Assembly (NCBI GenBank): GCA_947034895.1
Contig: OX344764.1
Location: 68,739,348-68,803,347, forward strand
Direction of reading: 5' to 3'
From: Rhytidiadelphus loreus
Lineage: Eukaryota; Streptophyta; Bryopsida; Hypnales; Hylocomiaceae
Length of the DNA: 64,000 bases
In this document: in pieces, positions 11,141 to 23,700 of the stretch
Position numbering within the stretch: the stretch's first letter is position 1
Layout: every line of letters begins with the position of its first letter
Made by a program: the position numbers and the translations under genes
The notes under the pieces: model-generated
Databases searched by the model: none
What the model was told of the DNA's origin: nothing
Seen by the model: only the letters and a program-made list of their open reading frames with translations

Positions 11141-12593
11141 AAGTCACAATTCACAAACTCCTGGAGTGCTACAAATCGCATAGAAACTGACGGTGCAGTG
11201 GATGCACATTGCAAAATCACAAACTCGTGGCTTGGCGCTGCAAATCGTTGTAACACACGAAGACTCAAGCTCTCAATCAGCAAGGCTACAATTTCTGAAG
11301 GATGCGAGGGTTGCGACAATGCGAGCTTGAGAGGCGGCTCCGCGGTTGAGTGTGACTGACGAAGTGGTGATTGGTGACTGTGTGAGCGAAGTCCAAAACC
11401 CTACGGTTCAGATCAACTGAGGGAGCGATCAACGGCTCCGATGCCTTGGCGGAACGGCGGGATAGCGGGAGTGCGGGAAAATGAAATGGAGCTGTTGCCT
11501 GCATCGGAGGCCGCCAATATTTCCAAATCCCAACGGTAAAACTATAAAACACTAAAAGCAAATTATTTACTGACTTATTGATCTTGGTACACAATACAGT
11601 AATACACATTACACAGTTATACTGTTATACACTTACACAAGATGAGTTACAATGTTAGATGACATGGCCATATGGGTGAGGCCGTGAGGGGTCTACACAT
11701 AGTTTTAAAAAAATTACATGCATAGTAATAAAAAATTTCCTAGAAAGTATAAGATTGGTCGGCTGCCCGCCTACGAAAAATATTTTTAATAGGCAATTTT
11801 CCTACATACTTTGAGGCTAGACGGCTAAATGTCTAAATATAATTTTTTGAACCGGCCCATTTCCTAAACATTTTTTTTTCATTCGGAACCTTAGCCTAGA
11901 CTTCTCTATTTCATTAGGAAATTCTCAAATTCAACCGGCTAGGTCGTAACTAAATGCCGGTACTCCCCGTTCATTGGTGTGTCCATCTTCTATGAAACTT
12001 GAAATGAAGGTACATGTGGTAGTTTCAGATGTTGAGTAATTTTTTGGGTTTTCTTAAAATTATTTTACTGTTTTTAAACTGCCCCCGATTGGGTGTCTAC
12101 CTTGGCCATTTTGAAGGTTTTTAGTACTATTTTTCACCCAAAAATTCGAATTTGAAGCTCAAAATTGGTATACTAGGACTTCTACTAAAGTTACACAAGC
12201 TTAACAAAGATTTTTTTTAAATAGTTAATTTTTCATCTTCCACATGTGCTCAAAGTGCACTACCTTTGCGCAAGTGTAGAGAACACAATTTTATTTTTTC
12301 AATAGTGAAAATTCGTGAAAAGGAGTATCTATAAGTCAGAAATATGTCTTTTTTTTGAGAATTTTTTGAATTTTTTTACTATTTTTTAAGAATTAAATTT
12401 CAAACCGTCTATTTTCTTGCATTTTTCAACCCTCTTTGACCATGCATAACTCTTAGAGATAAATTTTGTTAGGTCTGAATTTTTGCACATATCATTTTTT
12501 TAATGCTTTACACATTATCCATATTTTATTTTATTTAAAAAAAAATATTCCAAAATCCATGAACAAGAGTGAAATGGTCGTTTTGAACAAAAA
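11141..12593. other. Non-coding right arm of the hAT-type element
   Basis: AT-rich DNA with poly-T runs and no supportable ORF. The first part (11141-11500) is the likely promoter region of the transposase; I see no clear TATA box. Confidence 0.4.
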
Positions 12594-12620
12594 TCGGCAG
12601 GTGTTTCTTGCAACTACCCA

Positions 12621-14262
12621 AATATCCTTCCACAAATTGCTTAAAATCAGGAACCTCCTCAATGAGATGAGGAATTACGGGTTATATTTCACAATCCATG
12701 AAAGACTTCATCAACCTTGGAAGCACAGGGTAGTCATTCGTCTTCAATTTGGTGCTCCAACGACCAAATAGACCATCAATGTCCTCATGAGTGTGTCCAA
12801 CAATGAGGAAATTGATGTATATCTCTCAAAAAATAACTCTATAGACAAGTATAGAACATAATGCAAAATCCTACCAATTCTTGTTGTCGCCAAAAGCATT
12901 GTAAAGTTGAAGAATCAATGTTGGAGGAAGAGGTTGAGCGTCCACCAACTCTTTAGGAGATGACCGAAGGGATTCCACACAAATATTAGAGCTTGTTAAC
13001 AAAGCCTTCATCAAATCAGAATGGTCACTTTCTACAAACAATTGACAAGATGAATGCTTTGGTGGCACTTCCAAATCTCGCAAAATTTTTGCAATGGACC
13101 CAATGGTATGATTGAAGTCTATTCGGAAGATGTCCAAGCCGTAGTACATCTCCATGACCGTGAGCAATTATGCCCGTAACAGCAATAGGCATCTTCATGC
13201 AAGAATCATTTTCTTTACTCTTATGAGAGTAATGAGGCGAAGCGGTCTTGGAGTGATCCATCTTGTTATGGATTACAGTAAAAAAAAATTCAGGATACAT
13301 CTTAGACATTTGAGCAGTTTCCATAATACAAGTCCCTATGTGCCTTTTGTCTTGATAGATGCACTTTCAATTTGTTAGACCACACTTCTTGCAATCTTGC
13401 GCCCATAAACGTGGAGTGCAAGCACTTTTGAGTTGCTTATATCTATCGTAGGTTCCACAATGAGCAAAACTATCTCTTCTAGCCTTCAGAGCATACTCTG
13501 AAAAAGATTGACATCGAATGTTGTTCAATTCACTAGCTGAAATATGTTGCAATTGAAGTGAAGAATTGATGTTGTTGATTTGTGGCAACTTGTCCTTCCA
13601 ACAAAATGTAGATAGTAGGACCATGGAAGGGACTTTCTCCGCGGACTCAAGGATCCTCAATTTGTGCGGCATCGTGTCCACTTCATTCCCCACTAATAAT
13701 CGAAGAGTTGTTGTGGCTTACAAAGTGTGTGTCCGAGGCTTTTTCATTCTAAGGTTGCCATGATGCTCCAGTTTTTGGTCATCTTTTGCCATCTTTTTGT
13801 ATCTATAAAAAATAGCCTTTGATACTCCATGGATGGCGCACCAAGCAACTGAACAAATTTCATGATTTGCCAAGGTGATCAAGCCCTTTCCATTGAAATC
13901 ATTGTGGGTTTGCTTGTGCACGTCAAGTAGACGTGACTTGCACCAAAACACTCCACTGTCAATATCAAGTAGAGACCAAATGGTTTGAATTTGCCCACGA
14001 GGAAATGGTTGCAAGCAATTCTTCTGGCAACACTTCATACTAGAAACATCAGCAATTGCTTGTGCTGTGAGAAGGGCTTCTTTCTTTGGGAGATTGGTAG
14101 GTTCAATCCTCTCACGTGAGCTTTCGTAGGAATGAACTCTAATCCGAACACGCCGCCTCAAACCGTTTGAAGAAACCGTTTGAAGAAATTGTAGTATTGA
14201 AGAGATGCATTTGCTCATGATCATATGTGTTGGCACCATTGAGGTAGACCAAGGCCTTATTC
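12621..14262 (-). pseudogene. DUF7869-type gene 1, N-terminal and middle part (broken)
   Basis: Minus-strand pieces align along the whole length with the second gene copy at 33699-35342: RVRIRVHSYESSRERIEPTN, LPKKEALLTAQAI, CCQKNCLQPF, IHGVSKAIFYRYKKMAK, EVDTMPHKLRILE, VLLSTFCWKDKLP and SFSEYALKARRDSFAHCGTY. The downstream part holds LILQLYNAFGDNKN and, near 12740-12790, VGHTHEDIDGLFGRWS, the hallmark of DUF7869. Frames are broken several times. At 12620 the gene is cut by the hAT-type element and resumes at 7545. On the other side similarity ends near 14262, where the short repeat shared with 5845-5955 begins. Confidence 0.75.
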
Positions 14263-15300
14263 ATTAAATTGAGACAAGGTCGAGTCTCATTTTAATTTTT
14301 TCTATATTTAGAGTAAAAATAGTGTTCATTAAATTGAGACTTTTCTATAAATTGAGAATGTAGAATGTAGAAATATTATTTTAAATATTTTGTTAGTACA
14401 AAATAATAAGGTGAAAATCCACAATTAACAATTTTATTATTTCAATTCATTACAAAAATAGAAATAAAATAGATAAAAAAATAAAAAAATACGGCATCTT
14501 AAATTAAGACTTGGTTGTGTCAAAAAGTTATTCTAAATACATTATAAAACAAAACATTTTGCAATTTGCATGAAGATTGAAGAGCATTCCAACCAAAAAA
14601 AATTTAGGAGAAAAATGCAAATGCATTTTACACTAATGTGTGAGTCCCAAATTCGTCACTTGGGACTCATTGTTTTCTTTTTTTTAGTTTATTACAAATT
14701 AAGGCATAAAGTACTACAAAAAGCCCAAAAAAGAGTGTAGAACCAAAATAGGTATGTCACGTACCAGTATAGCATTTGGTCATAAATAGCCTTTTATCCA
14801 TAGATTACCCATAAAACCCACTTGTATATAGGTTAGAACCCGTAATTAGTGGGAAACAATAGGGCTACTGGGAACTTACCCAAAATAGCCCAAAACCTAG
14901 TGCATGTGACCATGATAGGCTAAATTAAGTCTTAGGAGAGTGAGGGAGGTCCCCACGTAAATCTCCAAAGATAGGTTCTAGTTTCCCCATTCCACCGACG
15001 AAACATTAGGAATCCAAATTGTTAGCTTGCAGGTGTTACTTGTCCCAGACAGGCCGCATGGAGGAATCCACAGTTGCCGGATAGTGCTCTTGGATTTAGA
15101 ACATGTCGAGGTGTCCATGGCAAAACCCATTCGCCAAAATTCCCTCACATGTGAAAGATTCCCTGACTGCTGGTGATTCAACCGAAGTCAGTTTTCACCT
15201 CGCCACCAACTATGTGCCAGAATAGCCCAAGACTTGGCACGTGGCTTGGGGGACTCCATGAGAGGTTCCCCAAAAAGTCTCGGTTTTTTCTGATCTCCAA
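14263..15300. other. Stretch without gene between DUF7869-type gene 1 and R3
   Basis: 14263-14640 is AT-rich with repeats of CATTAAATTGAGAC in both orientations. Beyond 14640 the base composition rises toward that of R3, but I cannot place R3's left end. No ORF here has supporting features. Confidence 0.4.
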
Positions 15301-15901
15301 AGGATCTTTTTCCGAGTAGTCAACCGCCAAAAGCCACGTTGGGAAATTCATGGAAAATACCCAAGCCGCGGTAAAATCTCACTAAAAATTAGACTAGCAT
15401 CTCTTACGTTAATAACACGCCCTGACAAATTTCATGGTGTTCCAATAGCGGGAAGCAGCCAAAACTGACGACATCCCCCCAATTAATAATTACGGTAGGA
15501 TCTTTGTGGGGTTGACCGGCGTCCCGGGAGCGTACGAAGTCGGAACGAAGACATCAAGGAGCCTTTTCTTACTCCCTAGAGCCTCCCCAACAACCCTAGC
15601 TAGTTACCCAAGCCAAAAAAGGTAAACCCCAAAAGTTAGGTTTTTACCCTTTTAATTGGCTCCAGTTGGCACTAGTTTCCGATGGGTTTTTTGTGATAGA
15701 AATAGGGGGTAGGGGATCCTTCAGGCTAAAAATGGCATTCTGAAGCCATTGGCGCAATCCATTTGCAATTCCGAGATAAACTCCAAAAGTTAGAGGTTAG
15801 GACCAACGTAAAACCCAAAATTAGGTGAAAATCTCAAATTTGGATGAAAATCCGGATGGATGAGGTTACTCGTCGAGGGGGGGAGTGGGCCCTTGGAAAC
15901 C

Positions 15902-15910
15902 TATAAAAGG
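15902..15910 (+). promoter_or_regulatory. TATA box of R3
   Basis: TATAAAAGG within a C/G-flanked context, at the place where R2 has TATATAAGG (38706). Downstream in both lies a CT-rich leader and CAAGCC/CAAAAC motifs. It suggests that R elements have their own plus-strand promoter. Confidence 0.5.
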
Positions 15911-16739
15911 GGGCCCTTCTCTCTCCCAAAACACCCCCAATACTTGTTTTGGGTCCGTGGGTCCAAGTTATCTTGGAATTTTTGGCGTTTCAAGCCAAAA
16001 AACCTCTACGGTGTTTTCGGAGCACTTTTGGCTCCCATTGTCGTTTTATTTCAAGCTCTTTGAAGGTCCTTGAGGTCCTTCCATCTTACCTTGTACTTGT
16101 TGCGAGTGAAGCGGGTTTCATCTACATGCGTGTGTTTCCGTGTATCTTTTGTGTGTCTTGTACTAATCCTAAAGTTACCCCCCACCGTACCTTGGCGATG
16201 CCGCTTTGGGGGGCCTTTAGTATGTGAGTATTGCCTTGTTTATGCTTACTTTGGGGATTCGGTTGTCTCTTGTGCAAATCCTAACCATAGTCACCCTTGC
16301 CGTGTTGTTTGTGAGTGGGTCCCACCGCCCTTGAGGCGGCGAAGCTTTGAACTTGTAACTTACCCTAGTCTTAGAGTGTGTGTCAAAAACAGGCCTTAGA
16401 CGGCGAAGCTTTGGACCCGGGGGGCGTCACGAGTCTTAGAGTTGGTGTCAAAACCAATTCAACGGCGAAGCTTTGAACCCCCTATTCTTTTGGTTCTAAA
16501 GTTTAGTTCCCAAGATCTTCTTGGGAAAAGCCAAAGTTTAGCCCCCAAGAGTGCCTAGGTGGTATACAAGTGTAGGGAGAAACCCCGCCACTAGGCCGTT
16601 TGTTTTGCTAGTTGTTAAAATTTTGGTCTATCCCCCTAGGCGGCGAAGCTGTGACCCTGACCTGTCCAATTTAAAGTTGTGTAGTGGGTTCCCATATGGG
16701 AACCCAGAGAGTGAGGTTTGTAATAAAAAGTGTGGAACG

Positions 16740-16940
16740 GCCTTAGGTCCAACCCAAGGAGGACAGCCCGCAAGGGAACAGCCCAAGGGGAACAGCCCGT
16801 AAGGGGACAGCCCATAAGGGGGAGAGCAGTCAGCACCCGTAAGGGGGAGAGCAGTCAGCAGCCCGTAAGGGGAGAGCAGTCAGAAGCCCGAAGGGGACAG
16901 CCCGTCGGGGGACAGCCCGTCAGGGTCTCGGGGGCCGGGT
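16740..16940. repeat. Minisatellite inside R3
   Basis: Imperfect purine-rich units of about 15-30 bases around GGACAGCCCGTAAGGGG and AGAGCAGTCAGCAGCCCG. It is positionally equivalent to the arrays in R1 and R2. Overlapping short ORFs on both strands are by-products of the repeat. Confidence 0.7.
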
Positions 16941-18044
16941 ATCGGGGAAGCCAGTTTCGAGGAGTTCTGGGGGGGGGGAAGGAGAAATCCTTACCTCAAT
17001 TAAATTCAGCACTACGGGACGATGCCCTGCGGGGCCCCACCACACTTTTTTTGGGGTTTTCATCACACTAAGGTTGAAAATCGGGAGTCTAGTTAAGGAC
17101 TAACGAAAGACCAACTCAAGGCTAAAGGAAGAAGGGGGGAAGAGAAGTCGCCATCCTACGCGTCCAAACCTGCACAACCTCTCAAGGTCCCTCACCAACA
17201 AGCCACCTTACACAATGATGACAAAATTAGGAAGGGGGTAGTTATAGGAGAGGAAGAAGGGAGAGACGATAAATAGTGTTGCGTCATAGGATTAGGTAGG
17301 AAATCTCAAAAGCTTCTTACAACCATTAGGAAAGAGATTAGGATGACACCAAAATGACGACGTAAGAGAATAGGTGACTCTTCCATTAGATTAGCGTCAT
17401 ATGGTGTAAGGTCTCATTTAAGGGGTTGGTAGGAATAGTGTTGAAGCAAAAGAAAAAGAGATAAGGAGAAAGGAAGGGACCATTAAGGGTCTTTAGAGTG
17501 TACTACTTCGCCAAGGACTAAGCTGTAGGCATTTTACTACTTCAAAATACGTGTCGACTATGGAATACGAGCACGCGGCCGGAGGTATGGAGGAAAATGT
17601 CGCGCATGCCAACAACGATCAGATGAGTCAGTAAATTAATCCCTAGTGCTTTTCTTTTAATTTGTGCTAAATTCTGTTAAGTAGTGATTAATGTCGATTA
17701 GCAAATAGGAATTAGGGTGGACCTTAAGTTTAGACATAGAAGTTTATCGATAGGGCTAGAAGTATCTAAACCCCTCTCATACATAGAAGTTGACCGTAAA
17801 AGCAGCCAAATTAGATTAGGATAGGATAGGAATTAGATTACAAAACAAGGTAGAACAAGATAGGATAGGACTAGGGATTAGTAACCGTTAGGGTCAAAAT
17901 TCAACCAAGAAGTTAAACATTAGATTAGGACAAAATAATCCAATTAGGAGTTAAGGTTAAATTAGCAAATCAAAATTACCTTAGGTGATAAAGACGTAGG
18001 GTCAAGGGTAGAAAGTAAAAAGAGAAATTAGATTAAACGGTAAA

Positions 18045-18310
18045 TTAAATTAGGGGAAGGAATCAATTAAATTAGAAGATCAATCAAATTAGATTAGAAG
18101 ACAAATTAGATTAGAAGGGAAATTAAATTAGAGGATAAATTAAATTAGGAGGTCAATTAAATTAGATTAAAAGACAAATTAGATTAGAAGGGAAATTAAA
18201 TTAGAGGGTAAATTAAATTAGGAGGTCAATTAAATTAGATTAAAAGACAAATTAGATTAGAAGGGAAATTAAATTAGAGGATAAATTAAATTAGGAGGAA
18301 GATTAATTAG
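18045..18310. repeat. 73-base tandem repeat in R3
   Basis: About 3.5 copies of an AT-rich unit; AGAAGGGAAATTAAATTAGA recurs at 18113, 18186 and 18259, exactly 73 bases apart. It lies in the right arm of R3 and has no coding potential. Confidence 0.8.
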
Positions 18311-19015
18311 ATTAGAAGATAAATTAGAGTAGCAAACAACCGGTTAGGTTAGGAAACCAAAGTGGAAATTAGGTTTAGCCTAAACCCGAAGAGTTAAACT
18401 AAGGGTCTACTTTAAGTTGGAATTTAAGTTGAATCACGAGTTAAGATTAGATAGAGAAGAAACATTAAGTTTAGGAGTCCGGTTAGCCAACTACCTCAAG
18501 AAATTAAGCACATCCAATCGACATAGGAAACCATGGACGGGACTTAGGAATCCTCCCCCAGTGTTAGGAAAGGTCGATCAACCTTAGATTCCCATAGATT
18601 AGGATAGATTCGGTAGTAGTCCGTGTAGGTTACCGTTAGGGGACGGTTAGCCTGGACTATTTCCTCGCCAATCGGGGCAACTCCGTTGTCACTTGCGAAA
18701 ATTAGGAACTTAGGAAAAAAGATCCATTGCTTGGAAGGCACAATGGACCTACGCTTAGTCACCCGTTAGGTTAGAATTAGTTAACCCCTAGAACCTGGTT
18801 GTGTTCGATTAATTACCAAGGGTGGGTAATTAAGCGCCCACATAATGCAATGGAAAGAAAGAAAATTTACTATTAATAAAAATGAAGACTATTACATGGC
18901 TACAATATCATGATATAAACTACTCAACATATAGTTGCAAACCTCTCAAAACATTTAAAAGCAAAACACATGATATATGAGTTCTACAATAATAATTCAG
19001 TAACTGAACTACGAA

Positions 19016-20239
19016 CTACTCCTCGCCTTCATCTGAAGACGCATTGTTACTTGAATTAGACATGAAGGCCGCCACTGATGATTTGATGATGTTCATTTGC
19101 GGCTTAGAAATTGTAATTCAAGTAATATCTTCAATCCCTTTCTTTGCACGTGGCTTAAAAGCTGTCATGATACAATCCGTATTTGACCAGCATGGAGGCA
19201 TCACACAATCCTCACGCCAAACATTCCCTCTTTTTGTATCCCATCCAATATATGTATCTATATGAATGTGACGGCCTAAAGCGGGTGTCTAGTATTGGAT
19301 TTGGATTTGATGAATATGCCCCGGATCCGGATTTGGATTTATAAGTGCTCTAACAAGCCAAAAAGGCTTTGGGTCATCATTTGCAGGACGCACAACTACA
19401 AAATAACCTGCAAATACATCATATGCAATACGGAATGAAGGTTTAGGCCAGTCACACTTGCGTCCAACAAAAGGTGGATCGTCCGCAAACTCTTCACGCC
19501 TTGTGCCATCTTCACGCCTTGTGTCTTCCAGTTCCTCCGTAATTCTAGAAGCTAGCTAATATCCATCTTTTAAGGTCTCATACACCACTAGAGGTTCATC
19601 TAGAGCGGCTCTTACACCCTTCCAATAATCTTTTATAGGATCATTAATCAACCCAAAAGATCCAGAGTCTTCATTGTTGGCCATTCTGCTCCAATGTGCA
19701 ATGAAACCGTCCAAACCTTTTTTGATCTCACCTAATGCTTTCATTGGATTAGGAGCCAAAGGTTTAGGACTACCACTTGGCACTTTGGGATGCCCGTCCT
19801 CTGTCTTTGACCACAAACAAATCCCCCTTCCATATTCTGGCAACCATTTTTTTTCCGTATACAAATTTTTGTATTCCATCAAGGGCCACCGACTTGAATC
19901 CATGTAGAACTTGAATTGTTGCGATCTGGAATGACCTTCTAAAAAGTCCCCGCCTGTGCCCAAGTACCCTTGCACGAACCGCTTAAAATCATGAACTTCC
20001 TCAATGAAATGAGGAATGACGGGGTGGGTTTCACAATCCATATAGGATTTCATAAGCGTCGGAATTGTTGGGTAGCTCTTGCTCTTCAACATTGAGCTCC
20101 ATCTACCAAAAAGAGCATCAATGTCTTCATGAGTGTGGCCAACAATGAGGAAGTTGAAGTATATTTCACGGAAAATTCCTTTGTAAACCATAAAAGAGCA
20201 GAAAACAAAAACCCAACAATTCTTATTGTCCTCAGACGC
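19016..20239 (-). pseudogene. DUF7869-type gene 2, C-terminal part (split by element A)
   Basis: The minus-strand frame from 20260 carries DNKNCWVF, then IYFNFLIVGHTHEDIDALFG, the diagnostic DUF7869 stretch, then VIPHFIEEVHDFKRFVQGYL, KGLDGFIAHW and YWKGVRAAL, and continues with a few lesions to a serine/acid-rich C-terminus (SNSSNNASSDEGEE) and a TAG at 19016-19018. The N-terminal part of this same gene is at 33699-35342, and the join falls within LQLDNASGD|NKN. The gene was cut there by element A. The first ~20 codons of the open frame above 20239 are element A sequence. Confidence 0.8.
20228..20239. other. Left target-site duplication of element A
   Basis: GTCCTCAGACGC, matched by GTCCCCAGACGC at 33687-33698 with one mismatch. 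Removing element A plus one copy restores the reading of the DUF7869-type gene across the junction. MULE duplications are usually 8-11 bases; because the element ends begin with similar bases, the true duplication may be 10 of these 12. Confidence 0.75.
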
Positions 20240-20275
20240 AGCGGTGCTAGATTGTGAGCCTGCGAGCATGAGCCC
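20240..20275 (+). repeat. Element A left terminal inverted repeat
   Basis: The end reads AGCGGTGCTAGATTGTGAGC and continues CTGCGAGCATGAGCC. The reverse complement of the right end reads AGGGTTGCTATTTTGTGAGC and continues CTGTGAGCATGAGCC: about 30 of 35 bases agree without gaps. Element B's ends share the TGCTA core and the GTGCGAGCC/GTGAGCC units. Confidence 0.85.
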
Positions 20276-20736
20276 AAGAGCGGTGAGCAGGGATAATGTG
20301 AGCGGTGAATTCAGAATTAGAAAAATCAGAAGAAAGGACAATTTTGGGCTCCAAATAGACTATATTTTCTAAAATTTGTGGTCAAACTCTACTTTTTGGA
20401 TTTAGGGTGCCTATTACTGTGGACCTATAACCGTGGAAGTATTTAGGTGTAGCGATTACCACGGAGATATTACTAGGGACTTATTATCGTGGTTTAGGGT
20501 GAATATTTGTAGAATTTTTTATTGGAGCTATGAATTCAAATAATAGAGTACACATTATAAAGACGAAGCACAAGAATATTAAAACCGATATTGATATTGT
20601 AAATAGTTTGTACTGAGTACATTTCCAAATTCTAGTATTCACCCAAACAGAAAGTGATAATGCTGAAGCTATATTTCTAATTTCAGTCTACAATTCCAAA
20701 ATTTGAAATATCAATCACTGAAGTACTATTGGTCTT
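20276..20736. promoter_or_regulatory. Left subterminal region of element A
   Basis: No gene. It holds ACCGTGGA at 20430-20437 with related variants in both orientations nearby (TTACCACGG 20457, TATCGTGGT 20487). The same word recurs in the subterminal regions of element B and at element A's right end, so it is a candidate transposase binding site. The 3' end and polyadenylation of the transposase gene should also be here. Confidence 0.5.
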
Positions 20737-23700
20737 CTAGGCTTGTTCACAAGTGTCACTTGAATCCTTGATGATACCAGCCTTGACGAGAAGCAGCTTC
20801 ACTTCATTGAAGCTAAAGCTTGGAGAGTGTATGAACTTGTCGGCTACCGGATGCATTTTGCAGAAATAACGGAATAAGTAGTAAAGATGTTTGCAACTCA
20901 CATATTGATGCCGACCACCAATTGCGGAGACGGCCATATCTACAAAATTAGGACAAGTGCACTCAGAATACATGCCAAGTGTGATTCGATAAATCTTTTG
21001 TGTGGGCTCCATTCTAGATTGAAGAGTGATAATGGCTCCAAGTCCGGGTAAAGGAAGCATGGTAGCCCCCAGAATAAATCCTTTGACATTACTGGCACTC
21101 TCCCATTTATTTCGATGCTCTGTAGTTGGAGCATTTGCATTACGGCGAATGGCCTTGCTCCTTCGAGTTGTTGGATATGTGTCCGCATTCACTGGACTAC
21201 CTTCATTGTAAAAGTGCGCCTTAAACACATTTGACATTGTAAACAACCATCGAGGTGACATAACTGGCCGCTCTTGGAGTTGGAAGCCCGCCTCTTGTAG
21301 TAGCAGGGTTTCTTGTCGAGTCAAACTGGTGCCACTGAGCACTGGCCATACGTCAGGTACTTGGGGCCAATCAATAACCCAAGGATGTCTAGAGCCTCTA
21401 ACGCATTGTTCAATGTCATCAGGACAGAACCAGAAGTCCATCATGATCTCCTTGTTTCCGCCATATTGTTTCTTGCGACCACGATACGTTGGTGCTGGAG
21501 TACCTTTAGATCCCTTCGCAATTCTGGAAGTGCAACGAATGTTAGTCCCTCTTTGTTGGGCGTGACATTTACAGCTCGATTTATGAGACAATCTTGCAAT
21601 GTGCCATTGTGTAGTATCACAATCACTCTCCATTGCAGTTGAGACGTGCGGTACATGCGGGGAGTGAACGATTGGTGTTGCTTCATTAGAAGCCACTGTC
21701 GGTGGACATGTAGATCGAATCTGCACTCGTGGTTGAGAGAAGTTGACCTTGTCCGGACGATGAGAGTCACCATCCGACCCGATTGGTAGGTCAAGTTTAC
21801 ATTTGCTACTACCAAACACTTCTTCGCCTTCCAAATGTGGTATACGTGTTCCAACATCAATTGAGCTAGGCAGGTCATTCAAAGCCTCCGCAATCTTTTT
21901 TGGATCGCCGCTTCGTCTGGCACCTCTTAACTTCAACTCCTCTCTCGATGGCCCTGACCTTGATGTTGTACCATTCAAGAATGCTCGATAATTAGTCATT
22001 TGCATGAAGGCTCGGATGCAGTCATCGCAAGTGGCGGCAAACAAATCATTACCACGATTACCGGATTGTTGCAACCACTTGTTGTGAACTGTTTCCGATA
22101 AATTGCATGATGGCATGTCTGCTATTTCTTCAAGACTCAATCCCTGAATGAAAAAACACATGTATAGTCAGGCGCTACATGTACACATTTGGAAAAAACA
22201 AACCAAACCACTTCAATTTTGATCACTCTAGGAGGAGGTCTACAGTCCCCTTGGCGCCGAGGGGACTATCTTCCATGGCTCCACATTCAATACTGATTAG
22301 AGTTCCATACAAATTAGAAATGATAATTCAAGGCCAAAAACTAATAATAATAATGTACAACTGGTTCAGTGTATATAAATGAAAAAAATGAGATGGTAAG
22401 GGGTATATAAGCAACTCAAATATAGATTAAGAAAGGACATCCATTGAATTACCATTTGCATGAAGCCGCCCCATTGGCGATATCGAAAGTGCCAGAATGC
22501 AAGCCACAACTCCAATTCACGCAAAGACTCTTCTGAAGCTGCTCCGGATGATAGCCACCAAGAGCGGATTGCCAAGTATCGCGTCTCTGCTTCCTCCATA
22601 GTCTTTGAATCCTTGTACTGCTTGCAAAGATGAGTGTGTTGGTGTTGCATGTCTGGTTTGATGAGTTTCTGTGTATGGCGGTGTAAGGAAGTACTCCAGT
22701 GTAGGAGACATGTACGTTCACGATTCACCATCTCTATTTTAGAATCCCCTGCACCGTACACAATGCGAACGGCATTCCAATTAGCTTGTGCACTGTCAAC
22801 CATAAATCCCTTGAAGTTCGTATTTAGCACTCCATTGCGTCTCATGACCTCGTTCAAGGACCTCCACATTATGCTTTGCACCTCAGTGTCTTCGGATTGC
22901 ATGTCACACACGGCAATTGTCATGACCTTCCTGCAACCCGTATCATAGACATGGCAAGCCATAGTTGTCCAATCCTTCACCCGTTTGACGTGGTCAAACA
23001 TGAACCATGTGTTCTCTAAGTCTCCACCAGGTTGCATGCGGTTCACCAAGTCTACTCCACTACCCGGACCTTCTACCAACATCTTAAACAAGTACACCTT
23101 CTCTTTCCCTTGTCTAGGGAAGACATTGTTATGGATGTAGTCAAACTTCAAATTCCGCTTCATATTCATAATACTATCAATAACACCACCCTTTCCAGTG
23201 CTACGGAAAGAAGTAATGATATTACGGATGTTAGGAGAGCTTAGTCTTTGGAACCTGTCCATGACATCCTCTAACGATTTCCCTTGCAACATCTCCTTAG
23301 GCCCTTCACCACTATGTATCAAGTGGCTGTTTAGGAATTGCTTACTAGCTGCGAGTGCAATGGCTGAGTTAGTAGCAGTAGGAGTTTTGGCAACCTCACT
23401 AGCGATAAGACCGGAAATAGTCTCTAAAGACTCTCTACAAACTCCAGAAGCTACAGGATGCATGTGATTCCCTAAATGAATGCATGCTCTAGACATCAAC
23501 GCATTATCGCTGAATACGTAATATATTCTAGCGTCACACATACTAACACAACTCGGCGGATATTTGCATAGCTTGCAGAGAAGACTTGATTCCCTTGGTG
23601 CATCAGCGCCAACCTGGAATGGAGCAACAGTATATCCACACCACTCGGTCTCGTTCTGCTTGGAGAACCGCTGGAAGTAGGAATAGTCAGAATTAGTACA

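Larger units (their letters stand above)
7546..12620 (-). mobile_element. hAT-type transposon inserted in DUF7869-type gene 1
   Basis: The ends carry inverted repeats: left TGGGTGATTGCAAGAAACAC from 7546, and the reverse complement of the right end reads TGGGTAGTTGCAAGAAACAC (up to 12620), followed by CYTSMCG-like bases on both sides. The DUF7869-type gene continues directly outside both ends. It encloses the hAT transposase at 8364-10628. A clean 8-base target duplication is not visible, so the exact edge is uncertain by several bases, and it is possible that the repeat belongs to a different element that carries the hAT gene inside it. Confidence 0.6.
15300..18842. repeat. Long non-coding repeat R3 (related to R1/R2)
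   Basis: R3 shares with R2 the stretch GCGGTAAAATCTCACTAAAA (15368; 37875 in R2), the wording GGTTGACCGGCG, a TATA box followed by a leader, several CGGCGAAGCTTTGA cores (16336, 16401, 16463, 16640), a minisatellite and the end motif TCCATTGCTTGGAAGGC (18723-18739). It ends at 18842 in ...GCGCCCACA, which is the inverse of R2's left end TGTGGGCGC. There is no protein-coding content. The left boundary is not resolved. Confidence 0.65.

Noticed and set aside
7546..12620. Clean 8-base target duplication for the autonomous hAT element
   Set aside because: Bases next to the ends match each other inversely, not directly; no convincing 8-base direct repeat was found.
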